DNA of 13,224 nt from Dorea_D sp963559605 (lineage in GTDB: Bacteria > Bacillota > Clostridia > Lachnospirales > Lachnospiraceae), in the NCBI GenBank assembly GCA_963559605.1, contig CAUWLL010000055.1, positions 1 through 13,224 of the forward strand, written 5' to 3'. Of the stretch, positions 1 through 5,614 are shown in pieces. The notes under the pieces were generated by a model, which had not been told where the DNA came from, did no database searches, and saw nothing but the letters and a program-made list of their open reading frames with translations. The first letter of the stretch is position 1. Each line of letters opens with the position of its first letter. The translations under genes were made by a program, and so were the position numbers.

Positions 1-77
1 TAATTATCTCATGAAAACTAGCAAAAATCTTGGTACCTACTATTTACCGTTTACATTTTTTCAAGTAGGTTTTTCGC

Positions 78-112
78 AAAAGAAAAGAGGTGTCGCAATT
101 TGCTAACACCTC
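78..112 (-). terminator. Probable rho-independent terminator after the nuclease gene
   Basis: GAGGTGT at 87-93 pairs with ACACCTC at 106-112, and the inner bases GCAA and TTGC can extend the stem. Read on the minus strand, the stem is followed at once by TTTTCTTTTG (86 down to 77). This fits an intrinsic terminator for minus-strand transcripts arriving from the nuclease gene and beyond. The T-run is interrupted by one C, so the strength is uncertain. Confidence 0.5.
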
Positions 113-190
113 CGTACCTTTTAACTCAATTTATTTCTTTTTAACTCAACAATGTTAAAAGTAAAGTTTTTGAGTTGTTTTTGTTTTCAT

Positions 191-226
191 TAAAAATTTC
201 TGCCTATATAGGCTTTTTTGTTCAAT
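191..226 (+). repeat. 36-bp direct repeat, copy 1
   Basis: This stretch matches 433-468 at 32 of 36 positions by eye. It contains the perfect palindrome GCCTATATAGGC (202-213) followed by TTTTTTG, so it could also work as a weak plus-strand terminator. In both copies a GTGCAGAC palindrome follows shortly on the right, which suggests that a larger unit was duplicated. Confidence 0.6.
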
Positions 227-244
227 AAACCTTTATCCTTTAAT

Positions 245-265
245 TTGTGCAGACGGTCTGCACAA
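245..265. repeat. GTGCAGAC palindrome, copy 1 (centre G)
   Basis: TTGTGCAGAC at 245-254 and GTCTGCACAA at 256-265 form perfect 10-bp arms around a single central G at 255. The other two copies have C at the centre on the plus strand, so this copy is in the opposite orientation. It may be a protein binding site or a hairpin. It lies about 230 bp beyond the end of the nuclease gene. Confidence 0.75.
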
Positions 266-269
266 TTAG

Positions 270-294
270 ATTGTTGCCACACTGAGGCAACAAT
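270..294. repeat. Hairpin with CACTGAG centre, A
   Basis: ATTGTTGCC at 270-278 pairs with GGCAACAAT at 286-294 across the 7-nt loop ACACTGA. The loop plus the first stem base reads CACTGAG, the same as in the hairpin at 331-357, although the arms of the two hairpins are unrelated. There is no T-run long enough to call it a terminator. Confidence 0.6.
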
Positions 295-419
295 TTAAGC
301 AATGTATAAATCTTTGGTAATAGTCGCATTGATTTTGGATTCACTGAGTCCAAAATCTTTAAGAACTCTTTTACTATGCGTTATCCTTCACTCCATAACA
401 CTGATACAACATATCTGTC
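295..419 (-). pseudogene. Possible decayed reading frame (low confidence)
   Basis: On the minus strand a frame opens at an ATG near 419 and reads MTDMLYQCYGVKDNA before stopping. In another frame the next stretch reads HSKRVLKDFGLSESKI and continues to a TAA at about 296. Joined by one frameshift this would be a peptide of roughly 40 residues with protein-like composition. No ribosome binding site precedes the ATG and I do not recognise the product. It could be the remnant of a gene lost from the palindrome-bounded unit, or chance. Confidence 0.2.
331..357. repeat. Hairpin with CACTGAG centre, B
   Basis: GATTTTGGA at 331-339 pairs with TCCAAAATC at 349-357. Two further pairs (T341-A347, C342-G346) and a G-T wobble extend the stem to about 12 positions around an ACT loop. 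The central CACTGAG matches the hairpin at 270-294 while the arms differ completely, as expected for a conserved centre with compensated arms. Confidence 0.6.
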
Positions 420-432
420 ATTTTTATTCTAT

Positions 433-468
433 TGAAAATTTCCGCCCATAAAGGCTTTTTTGTTCAAT
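433..468 (+). repeat. 36-bp direct repeat, copy 2
   Basis: This is the second copy of the 191-226 repeat, with GCCCATAAAGGC in place of the perfect palindrome and the same TTTTTTG tail. It ends two bases before the GTGCAGAC palindrome that overlaps the stop codon of the nuclease gene. Confidence 0.6.
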
Positions 469-470
469 GC

Positions 471-497
471 AATTTGTGCAGACCGTCTGCACAAATT
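471..497. repeat. GTGCAGAC palindrome, copy 2, over the stop codon
   Basis: Perfect 13-bp arms (471-483 and 485-497) surround a single C at 484, with the core GTGCAGAC-C-GTCTGCAC. The right arm reaches into the TAA stop codon (498-496, minus strand) of the nuclease gene. With the copy at 1524-1548 it brackets that gene exactly. It is the longest of the three copies. Confidence 0.8.
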
Positions 498-1509
498 ACT
501 TTTTCATATCAATTCTACTTCTAATATCTTCTACGGCAGGTAATGCATTTTTCAAATCTAACGGTAAATCCGTGCATAAGTGATATTCACTGACACCAAT
601 CGGTTTTGACATATCTCTCAATGCATACTCTGCAATTGTTCTATTTTCATCTCTGCACAAAATAAGTCCCACTGATGGATTATCCTCTGGAGCTTTCACT
701 AAATCGTCTAAAGCAGATAAATAAAAATTCATCTTTCCTGCCTGTTCTGGCTTAAACTCGCCAGTTTTAAGGTCTATTGCTACATAACATCTAAGCTTTG
801 TGTTATAAAACAGAAGGTCTATATAAAAATCTTTTCCTCCAACTTCAAGATGATACTGCTGTCCCATAAAAGCAAAACCAGTGCCTAATTCCATCAGTAG
901 AGAAGTAACATTTTTTACAAGTTCATTTTCTATATCTGTTTCCAACATTTCTTCCGTATAATTGATGAAATCAAACATATATGGGTCTTTCATTGTGCTT
1001 ACTACCATATCCTTTTGTTCAGCCGGTAATCGTCTTTCAAAATTTGATATTTTGTTAGCAACCGCCTGTCGCTCATATAATTGACTCTTAACTTGGGAAG
1101 TCAAATCATCAACTGACCACTTATGTTCCAAAGTTTTTTCCAGATACCATATATATTCTTCTCGATTTGACACTTTACTCATCAATATCTGATGATGACT
1201 CCAAGTAATTCTTCCCAATCCGTACTCATCTACATCATCTTCCGTAAAAATCTGTGCAAATTTCTTCATATATTTTAAATTTCTGACAGAATAACCTTTT
1301 GCACTTGGAAATCTCATCTTCATATCCTTAGACAGATTTTCCACAAATTTATTTCCCCACTCAGAATTGCGGATAATAACATTTCCAATAAATATATTTG
1401 TTTTCATTATCTCACTATTTACACTGACAGAAGCTCTGCATTTAGCCTGATTGACATAATCATTTATTTCTTCTACTGCCTGCAAATATTGATTTGACGG
1501 TGTAAGCAT
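496..1509 (-). CDS. DUF1016 / YhcG-type PD-(D/E)xK nuclease
   Basis: A 337-residue protein of the DUF1016/YhcG family. The N-terminal domain (about residues 12-150) carries the family hallmarks KGYSVRNLKYMKKF (71-84) and ITWSHHQIL (101-109). The C-terminal part (about 165-330) is a PD-(D/E)xK nuclease fold: EVGGKDFYIDLLFY places D231, and VAIDLKTG places D246-x-K248, followed by FKPEQAGKMNFYL. The acidic residue before xK is Asp here, where members I recall usually have Glu. Family members are predicted nucleases often found near restriction systems; the true substrate is not established. The ATG at 1509 has a strong AGGAAGGAG site five bases upstream. A GTGCAGAC palindrome sits just upstream of that site and another covers the stop codon, so the gene looks like a compact palindrome-bounded unit. 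Confidence 0.88.
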   Translation of the reverse strand: MLTPSNQYLQAVEEINDYVNQAKCRASVSVNSEIMKTNIFIGNVIIRNSEWGNKFVENLSKDMKMRFPSAKGYSVRNLKYMKKFAQIFTEDDVDEYGLGRITWSHHQILMSKVSNREEYIWYLEKTLEHKWSVDDLTSQVKSQLYERQAVANKISNFERRLPAEQKDMVVSTMKDPYMFDFINYTEEMLETDIENELVKNVTSLLMELGTGFAFMGQQYHLEVGGKDFYIDLLFYNTKLRCYVAIDLKTGEFKPEQAGKMNFYLSALDDLVKAPEDNPSVGLILCRDENRTIAEYALRDMSKPIGVSEYHLCTDLPLDLKNALPAVEDIRSRIDMKK

Positions 1510-1523
1510 ATTGACTCCTTCCT

Positions 1524-1548
1524 AATTGTGCAGACCGTCTGCACAATT
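1524..1548. repeat. GTGCAGAC palindrome, copy 3, upstream of the nuclease RBS
   Basis: Arms of 12 bp (1524-1535 and 1537-1548) flank a C at 1536. It is immediately upstream of the AGGAAGGAG ribosome binding site of the nuclease gene, so it lies in the promoter or 5' leader. It could be an autoregulatory operator, an RNA hairpin in the leader, or the left boundary of a mobile unit. It shares the centre base and orientation with copy 2. Confidence 0.8.
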
Positions 1549-1617
1549 TAAAAACATATCATTTTCATATTCATAATAATTGATTTTTCACACAAATTCT
1601 AAATCATTTACGAATCA

Positions 1618-2601
1618 CTACTCACTCTCTTGCATATCCTCATCGGCTTTTGCAATCATCTGTCTGTACTGTTCTTTCACACTCTCAGGTGCAAGTATCT
1701 GTACCTTTCCATTAAAGCCAAACACCCAACCGAAAAAGGTAGAACTGGCTGATACTTCGGTCTGTACTCTGAAAGACGTCATATCATACGCAAGGGTTGT
1801 CACATCTTCTCCGAAGCGGTCAACCATTGTTTTCATCAGGCTGTTATCACACCGTAAATCCACAAGAACTTTCTCGCCTGAGAACATAAAGAACACTTCC
1901 TTTGTGTAATTCTCAATATCAAAATTATCAGGCATAGGAATAATGTCCTTATCCAGTATCTCCGGCTTGGAAGCAATACGGTCTACCCTGAAATTGATAA
2001 CCTTGCTTTTCTTCTCTGAATATCCGAGAACATAATAATAGTCCCCACACCAGAGAAGTTTATACGGACTGAGCTTATACACTTCGCCCTTGTTCTTCAG
2101 AACCTTTTTCTTTAATCCGGTATAATCATAATACTGAAAAGAAATCTGTTTGCCTGCATTGATGGCGTCGTTTATAGCGTCAATAATGTAATATATCTGC
2201 TCATTATCCGGCTTAATGCGATTGACCACATAGTTATTACGCTTCAGCTTTGCCACCTGCCCCGGACTGGTCATCGTATGTATCTTCTCAATCAGAGTTT
2301 CGCTTTTCTTCTTTGTAATGAACTTCGATGACTCCACTGCATCTATCAGCAGTTTCAGTTCCGGCAGTTCAAACTTGCGGCTGGCTACAAAGTATTTGCT
2401 CTGCGTAGAATGGATAGTAACAATGTCCATGCCAAACTCCTGAAGTGCAGCAATGTCTTTCGTAACAGTAGTTCTATGTGCAGATATTCCGTATTCATCA
2501 TTCAATATATTGATTAACTGTGTTGTGGAAAGAGAATTTTCTTCATCGGTTCTTTCCAGTAAAATCTTTTGTAAATATAAAATTCTTGGCTTTGTTTCCA
2601 T
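1618..2601 (-). CDS. HTH-WYL domain transcriptional regulator
   Basis: A 327-residue regulator. An N-terminal DeoR-like winged helix-turn-helix (residues 1-75; STTQLINILNDEYGISAHR then TTVTKDIAALQEFGMDI) is followed by a linker and a WYL domain at about 143-215. Within it, YKLSPYKLLW (175-184), YYYVLGY (188-194) and NFRVDRI (203-209) match the usual ligand-sensing core. A C-terminal WCX-type extension covers about 235-320. WYL proteins bind DNA and sense nucleic-acid-related ligands; several control phage-defence islands. The ATG at 2601 lacks a good ribosome binding site (the nearest GGAG is about 19 bases away), so it may be translated by coupling with the upstream tfoX-like gene, 38 nt away. 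Its target is unknown; the nearby palindromes are candidates, but this is speculation. Confidence 0.85.
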   Translation of the reverse strand: METKPRILYLQKILLERTDEENSLSTTQLINILNDEYGISAHRTTVTKDIAALQEFGMDIVTIHSTQSKYFVASRKFELPELKLLIDAVESSKFITKKKSETLIEKIHTMTSPGQVAKLKRNNYVVNRIKPDNEQIYYIIDAINDAINAGKQISFQYYDYTGLKKKVLKNKGEVYKLSPYKLLWCGDYYYVLGYSEKKSKVINFRVDRIASKPEILDKDIIPMPDNFDIENYTKEVFFMFSGEKVLVDLRCDNSLMKTMVDRFGEDVTTLAYDMTSFRVQTEVSASSTFFGWVFGFNGKVQILAPESVKEQYRQMIAKADEDMQESE

Positions 2602-2639
2602 AATTCTTATATACCAATCGCTCCATCAATAGTATCTGT

Positions 2640-2960
2640 CTACTTTTTCTTTTTTGGCTTAGGTGCTGGTAATTCATCGTACATTGTATTAAATAGTCCT
2701 GTTAAAAATTTCTTATTATCCACATCTTCTACAATCAGCATTTCCTTTGCACCATCATACGGCAATTCATAAGTAGCTGTCGGCATATATGAAATTGCTG
2801 ATTTTATCGGTTTTACAAGTAATCTGTCATCATAAATTCCGCCGACAATTTTACCACGATAATAAATAAAATATTCGCCCATCATCGCACGGTAAGTAAT
2901 CTCGTCCAATTCTGCCAACTGCTCTAATACAAATTCCAAATATTCTTTACTTGATGCCAT
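2640..2960 (-). CDS. TfoX N-terminal domain protein
   Basis: A 106-residue protein made of a single TfoX N-terminal domain (about residues 5-95). The family signature is visible as MMGEYFIYYRGKIVGGIYDD (26-45) followed by RLLVKP. There is no C-terminal TfoX domain, so it is not the two-domain competence regulator TfoX/Sxy. It ends in a basic tail, KPKKKK. The ATG has AGAGGA about seven bases upstream. It sits 35 nt after the GyrI-like gene and 38 nt before the WYL regulator, consistent with one operon. Stand-alone domains of this type are common in Firmicutes and their molecular role is not known. Confidence 0.85.
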   Translation of the reverse strand: MASSKEYLEFVLEQLAELDEITYRAMMGEYFIYYRGKIVGGIYDDRLLVKPIKSAISYMPTATYELPYDGAKEMLIVEDVDNKKFLTGLFNTMYDELPAPKPKKKK

Positions 2961-2995
2961 TAGTTGTCCTCTGACCTAATTTCATTTTACTCAAT

Positions 2996-3628
2996 TTATG
3001 CCTTCTTTATTGGGTGTCTTATTACTGTTTTGCATTTCTCCGGTGCAACTTTTCTTGGGTCTGATAAATAGATTTCGTGATGGCGTCGCTCACCAGTAAA
3101 ATCATTTACATAACCGTTTTCTTCAAGATATTTATCCATCATTGTCACGGTTGCAGGTTCATCATCAAAAGCTCCTATATGCATTATCTGTACGCACAAA
3201 CCTTCGTCAATACTCAAGAACTCTGCACCAGAGCAATCCATCTTTTTCTTTTTTGAAGCAGTTTCCACCGCCCAATCAAAATCTTTCTTTGCAATAAAAT
3301 CAGGCAGACGAATAACAGAAATCCAGTTGAAAGCTGATTTGTTGGTATAATCTACACTTTCAACATTGTCCTGCCACCAAAATCCCTCAAGCGGTGGTAC
3401 AACATATTCAAAAAATCCGTCTATTTTGTAATCCGTCTTATAACTCATCTTGAGAGTATAGGCAACAGCGTACAAAACTCCAATAGCGGTTTTGTATTCT
3501 CCGCCTTCTTCATTAGGATTTCCTTTACCTCTTACCGCTATATAATTTGCCTTTGGAATTGTCACAACCTGCGGCTTATTCTTCGGCATATAGAACTCTT
3601 TATATTCTTTCTTAAAATCAAATGCCAT
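2996..3628 (-). CDS. GyrI-like small-molecule-binding protein
   Basis: A 210-residue cytosolic protein of the GyrI-like family, the effector-binding fold found in SbmC/GyrI and at the C-terminus of BmrR-type regulators. Hallmarks are VVTIPKANYIAVRGKGNPN (21-39), VPPLEGFWW (77-85), GLCVQIMHIGAFDDEPATV (143-161) and RRHHEIYLSDPRKV (181-194). No DNA-binding domain is attached. Stand-alone members bind small molecules, and some have been described as hydrolases for cyclopropanoid toxins; which applies here cannot be told. The ATG at 3628 has GAGAGG about eight bases upstream. Its neighbours, the TfoX-like and WYL genes, follow at short spacing, so it probably belongs to the same transcript. Confidence 0.88.
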   Translation of the reverse strand: MAFDFKKEYKEFYMPKNKPQVVTIPKANYIAVRGKGNPNEEGGEYKTAIGVLYAVAYTLKMSYKTDYKIDGFFEYVVPPLEGFWWQDNVESVDYTNKSAFNWISVIRLPDFIAKKDFDWAVETASKKKKMDCSGAEFLSIDEGLCVQIMHIGAFDDEPATVTMMDKYLEENGYVNDFTGERRHHEIYLSDPRKVAPEKCKTVIRHPIKKA

Positions 3629-3670
3629 TCGTTTATCCTCTCTGAAAAATCATTTTACTTACCTTATAAT

Positions 3671-4464
3671 TTATAAAACACAATTTGTATATATTTCAAA
3701 TAAAGCTAAAAGGAATAAATCTTCCATTGTTTCTATAACTTCTCCATCGTATCCGCCCGGAGAACCGTATGATTTATCAATGTTTTTATTTTTATTCCCA
3801 TAGATTGCTGCAAACTCTGCTATAACAGTAACCAACTGGCACGCCTCTATTTCTTTGCAACTTCCAAAACTATATTCCACCGACAACTGCTGAATTGGTG
3901 TTTCCTTTTTGTCATTGCTGTTAAACGCATTAGCCAAAACATCTGTAATATGATTTTGATATTCAAACTCTTGATGTGGAATTGGTTTATCAGCATAGTA
4001 TTCTAAGTTACGAGTAAAATACTTCCCTCCATCGTAAAAAACACTTTTATCATCAGGGAAGCGTTTATTTAGCACACTTTCTATTGCAACCAAACACTTT
4101 TCATAAATATTGTACTCACTGACTCGTAAATCCAAATCACAATATTCCAAAATTCTATTTTGAACCTCTTAGTACAACAGCAAAATTCTCTATACATCTC
4201 TCTATTGTAATAAAACAAATCATTATACATCGTGGCTATTGCACATAACGGAATAAGCCCTCTGTCCTTATAATATTTAGAAATGAATGATACTGCTTGT
4301 GCTTTTACACTTTCTTGATGACGTTGCTCATCACGCTTGTCCTGCCTTTTTTCAAACCTCTCCATACGGTTGCTTTGTCTTATTTGCAGGACTGCAATAA
4401 TAACCGTGACTATTAAAGCAACTCCCGCACAAATAATACTTATCCAATCTGAAACACTCATCAT
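3671..4464 (-). pseudogene. Frameshifted membrane-anchored protein of unknown function
   Basis: Two overlapping frames appear to be one broken gene. The 5' part starts at ATG 4464 with AAGGAG eight to nine bases upstream. It has one membrane helix (residues 7-27, WISIICAGVALIVTVIIAV then LQI), then a charged, possibly coiled-coil stretch rich in R, K, E and Q, and runs to a stop at 4081. The 3' part runs in another frame to 3671. That frame opens just after a TAA at 4171-4169 and reads EVQNRILEYCDLDLRVSEYN; its only available start is a TTG at 4150 without a ribosome binding site. One missing base near 4165-4171 would join CCCTK to EVQNRILEYC and give a protein of about 265 residues. The family is not recognised. 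A sequencing error or programmed frameshift cannot be excluded. The start lies 20 nt from the outermost inversion site. Confidence 0.6.
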
Positions 4465-4483
4465 ATAGGTTCTCCTTCTACTG

Positions 4484-4497
4484 TAAACGATAATTTA
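4484..4497 (+). repeat. Inversion site a (forward)
   Basis: The 14-bp core TAAACGATAATTTA, followed by G as in site d. It encodes N-D-N-L in the frame of the silent C-half on the plus strand. Outer bases TAAA and TTTA form short inverted arms around CGATAA, as in a minimal tyrosine-recombinase site. Confidence 0.8.
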
Positions 4498-5064
4498 GCT
4501 ACTATGGCATATGACATCTATATGTACTCGTTTTTTTCCAAAAAGCCTAACGCAAAGCTTAAAGATATTCTTGTTGAAGCAGATAAATCATCTGTTCAGG
4601 TAGGCGAAGCAAAACAATCTACCGGAGAATATCCGTTTTTTACAAGTGGCTCGGCTATTTTGAAATGGGATACACCATTTGTAAATAGACGAAACTGCTT
4701 TTTGAATACCGGAGGTAATGCCGATGTCAAATTCTATGTTGGCGAAGCAGCTTATTCCACGGATACTTGGTGCATCTCTGCCAATAATATGTCAGATTAT
4801 TTGTACTTGCTTTTGGTGTCAATAAAACCGGAACTTAACCAAAAATTCTTTCAAGGAACAGGATTAAAGCACTTACAAAAGCCTTTACTTAAAGACAGAC
4901 CTGTCTATATTCCTGAAAAAATGGAATTAGAAGAATTTAACCGTCAAGTAATGCCAATGTTTGATATTATTTCTGAAAATACAAGAGAAAATCAGCAGCT
5001 AACATCTCTTAGAGATTGGCTTTTACCTATGTTAATGAACGGTCAGGCTACCATTAGTGATTGA
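4486..5064 (+). CDS. hsdS: Silent C-terminal hsdS cassette (second target-recognition domain)
   Basis: A promoterless 3' half of a Type I specificity gene on the plus strand. The frame starts inside site a with N-D-N-L, then ATMAYDIYMYSFF; the first ATG is at 4504 and has no ribosome binding site, so it is probably not translated as it stands. About 188 residues follow the core and form a target-recognition domain of a different sequence from the expressed one. The conserved end, LRDWLLPMLMNGQATISD, is nearly identical to that of the expressed HsdS (LRDWLLPMLMNGQATIND). Joining it to the expressed N-half would give a subunit of about 368 residues, and to the second N-half about 366 residues. 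It becomes active only after inversion. Confidence 0.82.
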   Translation, partial: NDNLATMAYDIYMYSFFSKKPNAKLKDILVEADKSSVQVGEAKQSTGEYPFFTSGSAILKWDTPFVNRRNCFLNTGGNADVKFYVGEAAYSTDTWCISANNMSDYLYLLLVSIKPELNQKFFQGTGLKHLQKPLLKDRPVYIPEKMELEEFNRQVMPMFDIISENTRENQQLTSLRDWLLPMLMNGQATISD

Positions 5065-5083
5065 TGTGGTAAATTATCGTTTA
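5014..5083 (+). repeat. 70-bp inverted repeat, left copy (contains site b)
   Basis: It matches the reverse complement of 6694-6763 at about 63 of 70 positions, with a perfect stretch of about 21 bp (AATGAACGGTCAGGCTACCAT). It covers the conserved C-terminal codons of hsdS, its stop codon, and the core TAAATTATCGTTTA at 5070-5083. Core b is in reverse orientation. It also supplies the last codons of the minus-strand N-half (N-D-N-L, then a short tail). Confidence 0.85.
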
Positions 5084-5603
5084 TGTTATTATTCAAGGCT
5101 ATTTTTTCATCAATTTTTGAAAGTATATTAGCAATTTTACGCTGCACTTTAATTGAAATATTAGGAACTGTATATGTCGGAAAATCTTCTACAGAAATTC
5201 TATTTACAGTGCTACCTTTTATAATCTTGCTTTGAATAAATTGGTTCCATTCCGGCGAAAGGAAATAATAGTACAGCCACAATGTATCAATATCCTTACT
5301 TACATTTCTGATAATAGCTAATCTTCTTCCTAAACACCCATAAAAGTCTTTAGGTATTAAAGCATACCTTCCCAATGTTGCTTCATACGAAAAAACAATA
5401 TCTCCATACTGTGGTGTCACTCTTTTTGTCCACTTAATATAATCTTCTTCTGACAAATGAGCAAATTCTTTTGCATTTATTTTTCCATCATCAGTTATTG
5501 CATCTATTCCCAAGTAAACCGGACCATCGACTGTTTTCTTTGGTGTAGCGTGTGGACCATCGTACACTTCGCATATTTCTTTTATCACTATTCTTTCTGA
5601 CAT
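5043..5603 (-). CDS. hsdS: Second N-terminal half of hsdS (partial specificity subunit)
   Basis: A 186-residue protein covering only the first target-recognition domain and the central conserved helix of HsdS. KIANILSKIDEKIALNN (about 155-171) and INDNL (174-178) align with KIANLLWAIDEKIANNN and INDNL of the expressed subunit, while the recognition part (EVYDGPHATPKKTVDG and on) differs. After core b the frame runs into the antisense of the silent cassette's end and stops after PHQSLMVA. It has an excellent site, GGAGG, ahead of ATG 5603 and starts 11 nt after the recombinase, so it is probably translated. Half-length HsdS proteins can dimerise in some Type I systems, so the product may not be inert. 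Inversion of 4484-5083 would complete it with the silent C-half. Confidence 0.85.
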   Translation of the reverse strand: MSERIVIKEICEVYDGPHATPKKTVDGPVYLGIDAITDDGKINAKEFAHLSEEDYIKWTKRVTPQYGDIVFSYEATLGRYALIPKDFYGCLGRRLAIIRNVSKDIDTLWLYYYFLSPEWNQFIQSKIIKGSTVNRISVEDFPTYTVPNISIKVQRKIANILSKIDEKIALNNNINDNLPHQSLMVA

Positions 5604-5614
5604 AAATTCCTCCG

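Larger units (their letters stand above)
1..495. other. Gene-free, palindrome-rich left end
   Basis: No convincing intact gene lies in this stretch. It holds several structures: long-loop inverted repeats (ACCTACT at 35-41 with AGTAGGT at 64-70, and AACTCAA at 143-149 with TTGAGTT at 170-176, each followed by a T-rich run on the plus strand); a strong hairpin at 87-112; a 36-bp direct repeat at 191-226 and 433-468; two copies of a GTGCAGAC palindrome; and two hairpins with a shared CACTGAG centre. A short decayed reading frame may run on the minus strand around 295-419. The density of palindromes is far above the rest of the window and appears tied to the nuclease gene that begins at its right edge. 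Confidence 0.7.

Noticed and set aside
1..500. CRISPR array, because of several repeats and palindromes
   Set aside because: The repeats differ in sequence and spacing, there are no regular spacers, and no cas gene is nearby.
1580..1909. Plus-strand open frame opposite the WYL regulator end
   Set aside because: It overlaps the conserved C-terminal part of the WYL gene on the other strand and shows no family features.
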